This document shows positions 56,279-64,000 of a stretch of 64,000 bases of DNA, piece after piece; position 1 is the first letter of the stretch, and each line of letters begins with the position of its first letter. Both the position numbers and the translations under genes were made by a program. The DNA lies in the NCBI RefSeq assembly GCF_029892685.1, contig NZ_JARXVD010000002.1, positions 434,001 through 498,000 of the forward strand, written 5' to 3'. The DNA comes from Mycobacterium sp. OTB74 (lineage in GTDB: Bacteria; Actinomycetota; Actinomycetes; Mycobacteriales; Mycobacteriaceae). The notes beneath the pieces were generated by a model that saw only the letters and a list, made by a program, of their open reading frames with translations, had not been told where the DNA came from and made no database searches.

Positions 56279-57448
56279 TCAGTAGCCCCTTTCCACCCGT
56301 GGGCCACCCGGTGCGTTGAGCGGGTTCGGCTGGAACCTGGCATCCGGGATCATGGTCGCCGGGTCACGGCCCCAAGACTGCTCGAGCGCACGCAACAAAC
56401 CGGAGACTCCAGTTCCGGTGAGGATGCCGTTGTCGATGGCACTCAACGTCAGATCCAGGTGCAGCGAGATGTTCATGTAGTCGCCGCGGATGATCTTCGG
56501 GATGTTGTCGATCGGGAACGGCAGGGTGAGCAACAGCCGCATGGCCGGCACCAGGTTTGGTGACGTCTTCGCGATCTGCTTGAGCGCCCGCTGCAGGTCA
56601 ACCAGGTTGGTGTGCAGGTTCGCGTTGCTGCCCGACAAGGTGGCGTCGGCAGCCTTCGACAAGCGGCCCAACGCCAGCACCGCGTTGGTGAACAGATCCT
56701 GGGTTTTCGCGAAATGCTCGATCAGCGGCGGGAACTCGGTCAGCACCCGGTCCAGCGTGTCGTTGCGCTTCGCCACGACGGACAGCAGCTTGTCCGTCGA
56801 CTGGATTGCCCGGGTGATGTCATTGCGCTGCTGGTTGAGCTCGTCGGTGAAGGTGTCCAGCCGGTTCAGGAACTCACGGATCTGGTCTCCGCGCCCGTTG
56901 AGGATGTTGTAGACCTCGGACTGGATCTTTTCGAGGTTCGGCACACCGCCGCCGTTCAGGATGCCGGAGATGCCTGCCAGCGTCCGCTCGATGGTCGGGT
57001 AGGCCGACGAGTTCTTCAACGGGATGGTGTCGCCGTTGCGCAGTGGCTCCGGTGACGGATTGGGCGGCGGATCCAGCTGGACGTGCTGTGAACCCAGCAG
57101 GCTGGTCTGGCCGACCTTGGCCAGCACGTTGCGCGGCAGGTGAATGCCCGGATCCAGGTCGATGGTCAGCGTGGGGATCCAGTTCTTCAACTCGATGGCC
57201 CGCACCCTGCCGACGAACACGTCGGCCACTCGGACCCGGCTGTTCGCGTTGAGCGCCAAGGTATCCGGCATCTGGACGTAGATGGTCGAGTGGCCCTTGC
57301 CGGTGCCGGGACCACCTGGCAGCGGCATGCTGGCGACACCGCGCCAGCCGCACGAACTGAGAATCAGCATCGCGGCCGCGAGTGCGCCGGCCCGGCGGGC
57401 GTTACGCGCCCACCGCCGCGGCGTCGGCTTGGTCAGCCCGGTCATCAT
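56279..57448 (-). CDS. mce1E: Mce1E (LprK), lipoprotein subunit of the Mce1 importer
   Basis: A 389-residue lipoprotein: signal with ALAAAMLILSSCGW and lipobox LSSC, then an MCE domain (STIYVQMPDTLALNANSRVRVADVFVGRV) and helical needle. The E subunit is the only lipidated Mce in most operons, as here. ATG 57448 overlaps the mce1D stop by 4 bp (ATGA). Homologue of LprK (Rv0173, 390 residues), closely matched in length. Confidence 0.94.
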   Translation of the reverse strand: MMTGLTKPTPRRWARNARRAGALAAAMLILSSCGWRGVASMPLPGGPGTGKGHSTIYVQMPDTLALNANSRVRVADVFVGRVRAIELKNWIPTLTIDLDPGIHLPRNVLAKVGQTSLLGSQHVQLDPPPNPSPEPLRNGDTIPLKNSSAYPTIERTLAGISGILNGGGVPNLEKIQSEVYNILNGRGDQIREFLNRLDTFTDELNQQRNDITRAIQSTDKLLSVVAKRNDTLDRVLTEFPPLIEHFAKTQDLFTNAVLALGRLSKAADATLSGSNANLHTNLVDLQRALKQIAKTSPNLVPAMRLLLTLPFPIDNIPKIIRGDYMNISLHLDLTLSAIDNGILTGTGVSGLLRALEQSWGRDPATMIPDARFQPNPLNAPGGPRVERGY

Positions 57449-59058
57449 TGGCCTCCAGCTTCAGCAGGCAGGGCAGGTCCAGCAGGAGCTGGTGCCGGCC
57501 CCGGCGCCGGCCCGGCGCCCATCGGACTCGGATCAGGCGGGTTGTTACCCGGCAGCGGCGGTGACACCGGCCCCGGCTGCGGGTACCACGGCGGCGGTAG
57601 CGGGCTGCTCTCGTTGTAGGCGTCCGGCGGCCCGGCCATGTTCTGGCCACCCGTCGGCGGCACGATGTCCGGCCCACCCATGAGCTCACTCAGCGAATCC
57701 GGGGTCAGCAGATCCTGGGTGGATTGCCCGAGCTTCAGCCCCTGCATTCCGGGAGCCGTGATCCAGCCCGGCTCATGCTGACCGTGCGACCACGGGGTAT
57801 CCCGCGAGAACACACCCGGCACCGTGGTGTCCTTGAAACCACCCGGCGGCTGCAGCCTGGGCTCCGAGTAGGCGACCGCCTTGGGCAAGGTCATGGCCGT
57901 GACCGCCATGTTGTTGCCGAAGGGCAGGGAGTTGAACTTGATCGCGTCCATGATCGGCCCCAGATACTGCGCGCACAGCTCCGCCGAGTCCTGGTAGCCC
58001 AGTCGGCTACCGGCCTGGATCGAACTGCAGACGAACTGCATCGGGTTGGAGAAGTTGGTCAGACCCGGGCTGATGGGCATGGAGATCAACCCGCCGGTTG
58101 CCGGCGAGTAGATGTTCACCAAGTTGGCCAGGAAGTTCGGGTAGGCGTGCAGCGCCCGCTCCAGACCGTCACGCGGCTCCGGCTGCAGGATGGCCGTCGT
58201 CGCCTCGGAGACATCGTTGATGTCGTGGGCCAGCACGTCGCCGTTCTTGTCGAGGAAGCTGCGGGTCGTCGTCATCAGCTGGTTCAGGCTCTTCAACGCC
58301 GTCGCCAGCTCCTGATCGTTGTTGGTGAATTTATTGGTGAACGAAGCCAGGTCATTGTTCAGCGCGGTGAACTGCTGATCGCTCTTGTGCAGCGCGTTGA
58401 CGAACACGGCCAGGCTCTTGATCACCTGGAAGAAATCGCCCCGCCCCTGGTTCAGGGTGGTCACCGCATCGGACAAACCCTTGAGGGTCCGGTTGATCTG
58501 TTCGCCTTTGCCCTGCAATCCGTCGGCAAACGCTTCGATGACGTCACCGAACGGACCCTTGGGCTGTTTGGGGGTTGGGCCCAAGTCGTCCAGGATGCGT
58601 GTCAGCTGGTTGCGCAGCTCGTCATACTCGATCGGAATCTGGGTCCGCTCGATCGGGATGACGGCGCCATCCTGCATGACCGGTCCGCCCGTGTAGGGCG
58701 GCGACAGCTGGATCACGCGGGACGCGACAATACTCGGATTCAGTACGGACGCCGAGGCGTTCTCGGGAACCGAGTACTTGCTGGCGTAGTGGAAGACCAC
58801 CTTCATCTTGTCGCCGGAGGTCTCGATGGAGTCGATTTTGCCGACCTCGACGCCCATGATCTGGACCGCGTCGCCGGGGTACAGCGCCAGCACCTCAGGG
58901 AAGTAGGCGGTGACCGTTGTGGTGGTCAACTTCCGGTAGACGTGCACGCCGATGACGCAGGCAGCCACCACGGCAATCAGCGCGAGGGTGCCCACGATCA
59001 GTGTGGTCCGGGTCAGCTTCGGCATCTTGATGTTGCGGATGCTGTAAACAGTCGACAT
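57445..59058 (-). CDS. mce1D: Mce1D, subunit of the Mce1 importer
   Basis: A 537-residue protein with an N-terminal membrane helix (TTLIVGTLALIAVVAACVIGVHVY), MCE domain (VTAYFPEVLALYPGDAVQIMGVEVGKID), helical needle region and a long Pro/Gly-rich C-terminus (from about residue 455). It aligns with Rv0172 (530) over the full length, including NPSIVASRVIQLSPPYTGGP and YSEPRLQPPGGFKDTTVPG. ATG 59058, 10 bp after the mce1C stop, the only clear gap among mce1B to mce1E. Confidence 0.95.
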   Translation of the reverse strand: MSTVYSIRNIKMPKLTRTTLIVGTLALIAVVAACVIGVHVYRKLTTTTVTAYFPEVLALYPGDAVQIMGVEVGKIDSIETSGDKMKVVFHYASKYSVPENASASVLNPSIVASRVIQLSPPYTGGPVMQDGAVIPIERTQIPIEYDELRNQLTRILDDLGPTPKQPKGPFGDVIEAFADGLQGKGEQINRTLKGLSDAVTTLNQGRGDFFQVIKSLAVFVNALHKSDQQFTALNNDLASFTNKFTNNDQELATALKSLNQLMTTTRSFLDKNGDVLAHDINDVSEATTAILQPEPRDGLERALHAYPNFLANLVNIYSPATGGLISMPISPGLTNFSNPMQFVCSSIQAGSRLGYQDSAELCAQYLGPIMDAIKFNSLPFGNNMAVTAMTLPKAVAYSEPRLQPPGGFKDTTVPGVFSRDTPWSHGQHEPGWITAPGMQGLKLGQSTQDLLTPDSLSELMGGPDIVPPTGGQNMAGPPDAYNESSPLPPPWYPQPGPVSPPLPGNNPPDPSPMGAGPAPGPAPAPAGPALPAEAGGQ

Positions 59059-59068
59059 CGTGGCGGCC

Positions 59069-60643
59069 CTATCCTTGCGACCCTGGCGGGAGGAACGGCG
59101 GGTTACCCGGTAGCGGAGGCGTGCCGACCGGGCCCGGGTTCGGCCCCGGCCCCGGGGGTGCCGGCGGCGCGTTCAGCGGACCGGGAATCGGAGCGAATCC
59201 CGGGGCAATGTCGTTTTCACCAGGCCCTGTCAGCGGCTCGGTCCGCGCACCCACCGGCGCCGGCGGCAGCGGCACCGCGGTACCCGGCACGTCCGGCGAG
59301 GGCTGGCCGGGGAACGTGGCGGCAGGGACGCCCGGACCCGTCGGGACACCGGCCGGGTTGGGTGCCGAAACGACGGCGTCCGGCGGCCCGTAGTTGGCAC
59401 CGAACGGGTTGTTCCCGAACGGGCCGACGCCGACGTGCGCACACGGCAGCGGGTCCCCCGGAGTCGGATCAGCACCGGGCCCGGGGGTGTACGAGCACGG
59501 TGAACCCGGCGGCACCGCGGGTCCGGGATGCTCCGGCGTGCCTTCCAACAATGTCGGAGGCGGTGGCGGTGCCCCGTTGGGGAAGCGCTTGCCGTTGGGA
59601 TCGGGCCACTTCGCCTCCGGCAGACCGGCGCTGCGCCAGAAGTCCTGCGGGTCCAGACCGCGCTTCTTGAAGGCGGCGTCCACGAACGGCTGCATCAGCT
59701 GCGGCGGCAGGAGGTTCTCCACCATGACCTTGAAGTACGGGCCCGACGCGATGGCCTCGGACAACGCGGCCACGAACTTGCCTGCAGAGATCAAGGTGTC
59801 GGCCAGGTCCTGCTTGCGCGCCACCAGAATGTCGCCGATGGTGCGCAGCTGCTCCAGCACGTGGTTCAGGTTCGGGTTCTCGGCGATGAAGGCCTGCAAC
59901 TGGTTGGACACCTTGGTGACCCGGTCCAGCAGCAGACTGACCGCCTGGCCGCGCTGGTTGAGCGCGTGCAGCAGGGTCTGAGTGTTGACCAGCAGGGCAT
60001 TGACCTGCCCGCTGCGGTCGCCCAGCACGGTGGCGATCTTGTTGGCGTTGCCCAGCAGCGCCCTGACTTCCTCGTCGCGCTTGCCGATGGTGTCGGCAAA
60101 CCGGGCCACTCCGTCGAGCGCGGCGCTCAGGTGCGGTGACGTCTTGTTCGCAGTCTCGGACAACACGTCCAGCGACTGTTTGATGGTCTTGGTGTCCCAA
60201 CCCTGCGATGCGCGCGTGACGTCGAAGATCGCGTCGTAAATCTGATAGGGCGTAGACGTCTGACCGATGGGCAGCACGCCGCGTGGCGGCAGTATGTGGC
60301 TGCCTTTGGGCTCGATCTCGATGGCTTTGCGGCCCAGCAGGGTTTCGGTCTTGATCACTGCACGGCTGTCAGTGCCGACGGTGTTTGTACCGAGTTGGAA
60401 ACCGATGCGGACCCTGTCCCGATCGATGTCCATGCTCCTGACGTCGCCGACGTTGACGCCTGCGATACGCACCGTGTCGCCGACTGCCAGACCGCCGGTA
60501 TCAGCAAACTGCGCATAGTAGGTCGGCTTTGCAAAGATCATCGGCACACTGGTGAAAGTCGCTCCGACTGCCGTGACCATGGCGACGGCAACCACTCCCA
60601 TCAGGCCTCTGCGGACCCGGTCCGATCCCTCAATGGTCCTCAC
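59069..60643 (-). CDS. mce1C: Mce1C, subunit of the Mce1 importer
   Basis: A 524-residue MCE protein: membrane anchor MGVVAVAMVTAVGATFTSVPM, MCE domain YYAQFADTGGLAVGDTVRIAGVNVGDV, helical region, and a Pro/Gly-rich C-terminus of about 130 residues. Aligns with Rv0171 (515). GTG 60643 overlaps the mce1B stop by 4 bp (GTGA) and has GGGAGG upstream; a GTG four codons earlier (60655) would sit inside that ribosome site and is less likely. Confidence 0.95.
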   Translation of the reverse strand: MRTIEGSDRVRRGLMGVVAVAMVTAVGATFTSVPMIFAKPTYYAQFADTGGLAVGDTVRIAGVNVGDVRSMDIDRDRVRIGFQLGTNTVGTDSRAVIKTETLLGRKAIEIEPKGSHILPPRGVLPIGQTSTPYQIYDAIFDVTRASQGWDTKTIKQSLDVLSETANKTSPHLSAALDGVARFADTIGKRDEEVRALLGNANKIATVLGDRSGQVNALLVNTQTLLHALNQRGQAVSLLLDRVTKVSNQLQAFIAENPNLNHVLEQLRTIGDILVARKQDLADTLISAGKFVAALSEAIASGPYFKVMVENLLPPQLMQPFVDAAFKKRGLDPQDFWRSAGLPEAKWPDPNGKRFPNGAPPPPPTLLEGTPEHPGPAVPPGSPCSYTPGPGADPTPGDPLPCAHVGVGPFGNNPFGANYGPPDAVVSAPNPAGVPTGPGVPAATFPGQPSPDVPGTAVPLPPAPVGARTEPLTGPGENDIAPGFAPIPGPLNAPPAPPGPGPNPGPVGTPPLPGNPPFLPPGSQG

Positions 60644-61671
60644 CTCGGCGTGCACCTCCCCGATGGCTGCGACGTGAGCCGCACCGTGCGCACCGGACCA
60701 CCCGGCTGCAAACCGTTCAGCTTCAATTCGATGTCACAGATGTAGAAGTTGAAGAAGTCACCGTAGATACCGCCGGCACGACCCAGAATCTTCAGCGCTT
60801 CGGGGACCTTGTGCAGGTTGTCGTTCAGTTGATCCTTTTGGTCGACGAGGGACTGGTTGGTGGCCTCCAGATAGCCCAGGGTGTCGTGCAGCAGCGGACG
60901 GTTATCGCTGAGCAGATCGCCCAGCGAGCCGGCGGCATTGCTGATGTCGGCCACCGAATCGGCGATCGGGTCGGCGCGATTCCTGAGCCCTGTCACCAGA
61001 GCCTCGAAGTTCTTGATCGTGTCGTCGAACTGCTTCTGGTGCTTGACCGTGGTGTCCAGCACTGTGTTGAGGTTCTTGATCACCTCGCCGATCGCGTGGT
61101 CCTGGTCGGCGATGCTCGACGTCAGCTGCGAGGTCTGGTCGAGGATGTCGTTGATGGTGCCGCCCTGGCCTTGGAAGATCGTGACGATCGACTGCGAGAT
61201 CGCGTTGACCTTCTCCGGATCCAACGCCCGGAACAGTGGCCGGAACCCACCCACCAGAGCGTCCAGGTCCAGTGCCGGCTCGGTCCGTTCCACCGGAATG
61301 GTGCCACCCGGTGGAAGCAGCTCATTGCTGTCACCGCGTTTCAAATCCATATACCGGTTGCCCAGCAGATCCAGATACCGGATCGAGGCAGAGGTCTGCT
61401 GGAAAAGCGGCACGGACTTGTCGACGTTGAAGTGCACCTTGACCTTGGTGCCGCCCTCGATCAGCTCGACCTTGGTGACCTTGCCGATCTCCACGCCGGA
61501 AGCCCGGACGAACTGATTTGCCTTGAGCCCGCTGGTGTTGTTGAAGATCGCGAAGTAGTCGTTGTTCCGGCTGAACCGGAACTGGCCGAACACGATGAAG
61601 ATGCCCGCGGTGAAAGCCAGCAACACCGCGGAGAAGATGGCGAGTTTGACTGCCGTGCCCTTGATACTCAT
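60640..61671 (-). CDS. mce1B: Mce1B, subunit of the Mce1 importer
   Basis: A 343-residue MCE protein (Rv0170 has 346) with membrane anchor VKLAIFSAVLLAFTAGIFIVFG, MCE domain (DYFAIFNNTSGLKANQFVRASGVEIGKV) and helical needle. Start ATG 61671 overlaps the mce1A stop by 4 bp (ATGA); an in-frame stretch further upstream lies within mce1A and is not used. Shorter C-terminus than other Mce1 proteins, typical for the B subunit. Confidence 0.95.
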   Translation of the reverse strand: MSIKGTAVKLAIFSAVLLAFTAGIFIVFGQFRFSRNNDYFAIFNNTSGLKANQFVRASGVEIGKVTKVELIEGGTKVKVHFNVDKSVPLFQQTSASIRYLDLLGNRYMDLKRGDSNELLPPGGTIPVERTEPALDLDALVGGFRPLFRALDPEKVNAISQSIVTIFQGQGGTINDILDQTSQLTSSIADQDHAIGEVIKNLNTVLDTTVKHQKQFDDTIKNFEALVTGLRNRADPIADSVADISNAAGSLGDLLSDNRPLLHDTLGYLEATNQSLVDQKDQLNDNLHKVPEALKILGRAGGIYGDFFNFYICDIELKLNGLQPGGPVRTVRLTSQPSGRCTPR

Positions 61672-62915
61672 GGGTTGATCGTGTTCTCCCCGTCTTGGCG
61701 ACCCCAGACATACTCGACCGCAAACGGTGAACCGAGACCGAAGTGGTTGTACGGCGCGATGGAAGCGCCGGTGTCCATCACCATGTACGGCATCGGCAGG
61801 ATGTCCTTGGTGACCGTCCAGCAACCGGGCCGACCCAACGGACCGCCCGAGGCGTTGATGCGGGGCAGGTTGTCCGGATACACGTAGGGGTTCCCGGCAC
61901 CGACGAGTTCGGTGTGGGTCACCAGCGAGAACCCGTTACCACCAAGGCCCTTGGCCGCGGCCGGCGCGCCCTTGGCGAAACCCCGGACCAGGCAGTCCAA
62001 TTCGGGGCTGTATTTGTCCAGCAGACGCGACGTCGGCAGCAGATCCTGGGCGCCACGCACCAGGTATGGTCCGCCCCGCTCGAAGATGTCGCCGCCCGTG
62101 TTGCCGAACCCGACCGAGGCCATCAGCGCCTGGTCGAGGTTGCCGCGCTGCGCGTTGAGGGTCCGTGCCGTCGTCACCGCGCTCTTGAGGCTGTCCCACA
62201 AATCCGGCGATGCCTTGGCATACACCTCTGCCAGGTCCGCGAGTGCCTTGGTGTCGTGCCGGAACGCCGGCATCCGCGGATTCAGATCGCCCAGGATGTC
62301 GTTGGCGTTGACCAGGGACTGACCGAACTTGTCGCCCAGCCCGTCAAGCGCCTGTGCAGCGGCGGTCAGGGTCTGGTTCAGCTTGATCGGATCGATCTGC
62401 TCGGAGATCGAGGTGATGGTCTCGAACAGCGTGTTGAACTCGGTGGAGACCCCTTCGGCGTGCACCGTGTCACCACTCTTGAGCCGCTCTGGCAACGGGT
62501 TCGGCGGCGAGGTGAAGGAGACGTACTTGTTGCCGAAGACCGTGGTGGCCAGCAGTCTCACGTCCACATTGCCCGGCAGCAGGTGAAGGTACTTGGGGTC
62601 GACGTCCAGCACCAGCTTGGCTTGCGGCGCCTGATCGTGGCCGGTCACCGCCTGGGCCTCATTCACCCGACCGATCGGCACCCCGTTGAAGGTCACTTTC
62701 GATCCCGTGTCCATCGCCAGCCCGGAGCGGTTGTACAGCACGTACACCCGGGCCTTGGTCTCGAAGTCCCCGCGGAACTGCACCCAGGTCAGGGCCAGCA
62801 CCAGGACGGCGAGCAAGATCATCACGATCCCGCCGATCTTGTACGGCGGGGTGCGGTCCGTGTTGAGCGGGGCGTGCACCTGTCCTTCGGCGATGGGGTG
62901 CTCAGGAATCGTCAT
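61668..62915 (-). CDS. mce1A: Mce1A, subunit of the Mce1 importer
   Basis: A 415-residue MCE protein with a membrane anchor (IGGIVMILLAVLVLALTWVQFRG), MCE domain (RVYVLYNRSGLAMDTGSKVTFNGVPIGRV) and needle. Aligns with Rv0169 (454), which is longer at the C-terminus; the Mtb A subunit C-terminus is linked to host-cell entry, a feature that may be reduced here. ATG 62915, 4 bp after the yrbE1B stop. Confidence 0.95.
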   Translation of the reverse strand: MTIPEHPIAEGQVHAPLNTDRTPPYKIGGIVMILLAVLVLALTWVQFRGDFETKARVYVLYNRSGLAMDTGSKVTFNGVPIGRVNEAQAVTGHDQAPQAKLVLDVDPKYLHLLPGNVDVRLLATTVFGNKYVSFTSPPNPLPERLKSGDTVHAEGVSTEFNTLFETITSISEQIDPIKLNQTLTAAAQALDGLGDKFGQSLVNANDILGDLNPRMPAFRHDTKALADLAEVYAKASPDLWDSLKSAVTTARTLNAQRGNLDQALMASVGFGNTGGDIFERGGPYLVRGAQDLLPTSRLLDKYSPELDCLVRGFAKGAPAAAKGLGGNGFSLVTHTELVGAGNPYVYPDNLPRINASGGPLGRPGCWTVTKDILPMPYMVMDTGASIAPYNHFGLGSPFAVEYVWGRQDGENTINP

Positions 62916-62919
62916 CGCA

Positions 62920-63789
62920 TCACACCGTCAGGTTGAAGTTCGGGTCGGTGCCGTAAAGCGCCAACGAGAAGAGCAGCACTACCGTGACGATGGCGATCAG
63001 CGACGTGCGCATGGACCGGCCCACCGCCTCGCCCACGCCTACGGCACCGCCGCTGGCGTAGTAACCGAAGTACGAGTGATTGAGCAGCACCACAACGGCC
63101 ATGATGATGACCTGCAGGAACGACCACATGACGTCGTCGACCCGCAGGAACGTGTGGAAGTAGTGCTCGTATGTACCCACCGACTGCCCGTAGAACACCG
63201 TGGTGACCAGCTGCGCCGACAGGAATGACAGCAGGATTGCCATGGCATACAGCGGGATGATGACCACCATGCCGGCAACGAGTCGGGTGGACACCAGGTA
63301 TGAGATGGACTTGATGCCCATCACTTCCAGGGCGTCAACCTCCTCGCTGATCCGCATGGCGCCGAGCTCGGCGGTCGCCCCAGCGCCGACGGTCGCGGCC
63401 AGCGCCTGGCCGGTGACCACCGGGGCGACCACGCGAATGTTGGCCAGCGCGGCGAAGAAGCCGGTGAACGCGGCCACACCGATGTTGCCCAGGGACGCGA
63501 AACCCTGGATGGCGATCAGTGAGCCGGCGGCCAGGGTGACAAAGCCGACGATGGCCACCGTGCCGCCGACGACGGCCATGGCGCCCGTGCCCATGCCGAT
63601 CTCGGCGATCAGCCGCAGGATCTCTCGGCGGTAGTAGCGGAACGCGTGCGGGATGTGCCCGACGGCCGTCATCACGAACCAGGCGACGTGACCGAGGCTG
63701 TCCAGCAGTTTGGCGGGCGCAGAGGCCAACTCGGCCAGGCTGGAGAAAAACCGGGGGAACCGGGAGCGCAGAACAGTCGATGTGCTCAT
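62920..63789 (-). CDS. yrbE1B: YrbE1B, permease subunit of the Mce1 importer
   Basis: A 289-residue MlaE-family permease (same length as Rv0168) with about five membrane helices and the family patterns AVVGGTVAIVGFVTLAAGSLI and GATAELGAMRISEEVDALEVMG, the MlaE EExxAL-type motif. Works with YrbE1A and the MceG ATPase to move lipids inward. ATG 63789, after a 4-bp gap from yrbE1A. Confidence 0.96.
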   Translation of the reverse strand: MSTSTVLRSRFPRFFSSLAELASAPAKLLDSLGHVAWFVMTAVGHIPHAFRYYRREILRLIAEIGMGTGAMAVVGGTVAIVGFVTLAAGSLIAIQGFASLGNIGVAAFTGFFAALANIRVVAPVVTGQALAATVGAGATAELGAMRISEEVDALEVMGIKSISYLVSTRLVAGMVVIIPLYAMAILLSFLSAQLVTTVFYGQSVGTYEHYFHTFLRVDDVMWSFLQVIIMAVVVLLNHSYFGYYASGGAVGVGEAVGRSMRTSLIAIVTVVLLFSLALYGTDPNFNLTV

Positions 63790-63793
63790 GCCG

Positions 63794-64000
63794 CTACCCG
63801 TTCTGCGTTCCGAACTTGACGCCGATGGTCGTGAGCACGACGTTGACCGCGAACAGCGCGACGACGCAGAGCACCAGCGTTTCGTTCACCGCCGTACCGA
63901 CACCCTTGGACCCGCCGGACACGGTCAGTCCTCGGTAGCAGCCGACCAGGCCGGCGATCAGACCGAACAGGGTCGCTTTGACCACCGAGATGGTGACCTC
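63794..64000 (-). CDS. yrbE1A: YrbE1A, permease subunit of the Mce1 importer (partial)
   Basis: The last 68 codons of yrbE1A; the gene begins outside the window. The peptide has TISVVKATLFGLIAGLVGC, the motif SGGSKGVGTAVNETLVLC of MlaE permeases, and ends in GVKFGTQNG. Stop TAG 63794-63796, 4 bp before yrbE1B. It is the first gene of the mce1 operon and is thus likely preceded by the operon promoter beyond 64000. Confidence 0.93.
   Translation of the reverse strand, partial: EVTISVVKATLFGLIAGLVGCYRGLTVSGGSKGVGTAVNETLVLCVVALFAVNVVLTTIGVKFGTQNG

Noticed and set aside
57724..59670. 648-codon plus-strand frame across mce1D and mce1C
   Set aside because: It crosses two real genes on the opposite strand; amino acid composition is typical of a shadow.
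60643..60655. GTG at 60655 as start of mce1C
   Set aside because: It overlaps the GGGAGG ribosome site; the GTG at 60643 gives the usual 4-bp overlap.

Overview
The window is chromosomal DNA from a mycobacterium, probably a rapid grower (Mycolicibacterium type). It is GC-rich and holds many lineage-specific families: Mce and YrbE, MmpL3 and MmpL11, MspA-type porin, hemophores, RicR, Zmp1, OmamA. Gene order matches the Rv0167-Rv0214 part of Mycobacterium tuberculosis, read in the opposite direction. Rv homologies here are from recognition of the protein sequences, not from a search. About 57 protein genes were called; no tRNA, rRNA, CRISPR array, insertion sequence or phage was seen.

Left part (1-11.4 kb). 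After the tail of a DUF417 membrane protein comes a run of minus-strand catabolic genes. One block is SnoaL-like protein, acyl-CoA synthetase, 3-ketosteroid dehydrogenase (KstD-like) and Rieske oxygenase (KshA-like). A second block is acyl-CoA synthetase, crotonase, type III CoA-transferase, amidohydrolase and a PucR-type regulator, with a perfect 22-bp palindrome upstream. Together they look like a CoA-dependent pathway for a steroid-like or polycyclic compound.

11.4-19.7 kb. A CaCA-family cation exchanger is preceded by what reads as a yybP-ykoY (Mn2+) riboswitch. Then come a DUF4239 protein, a small exported protein, an MspA-like porin, GTP-dependent PEP carboxykinase, an Rv0209-like protein, TrmB and an NYN-domain protein.

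19.7-34.6 kb, the mycolate and heme transport region: mmpL3, then a large unusual protein (HELTH zinc peptidase motif plus seven propeller-type repeats), an AI-2E family permease, an LPG-synthase-like protein, DUF3054, two hemophore-type proteins, mmpL11 with its coupled partner, and the Mce-associated proteins Rv0200-like and OmamA. The large protein sits where M. tuberculosis has mmpL3 (Rv0206c) directly next to Rv0205.

34.7-51.7 kb: Zmp1, an L,D-transpeptidase, the copper repressor RicR with its palindromic operator, IlvD, small membrane and secreted proteins, a DAPG-hydrolase-like protein coupled to an O-methyltransferase, a metallohydrolase/DUF2786 pair, a lipoprotein, monoacylglycerol lipase, SigG, alcohol and lactate dehydrogenases, an SDR, and a divergent MarR/pirin pair.

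51.7-64 kb: the mce1 operon on the minus strand (yrbE1A partial, yrbE1B, mce1A-F, four Mce-associated genes), with most junctions overlapping by 4 bp. The mce1 importer, OmamA, the MmpL exporters and the lipid-catabolic genes make the window strongly lipid-oriented. The least explained objects are the metallopeptidase-propeller protein and a 49-bp palindromic repeat, one copy of which lies in frame inside an acyl-CoA synthetase gene.
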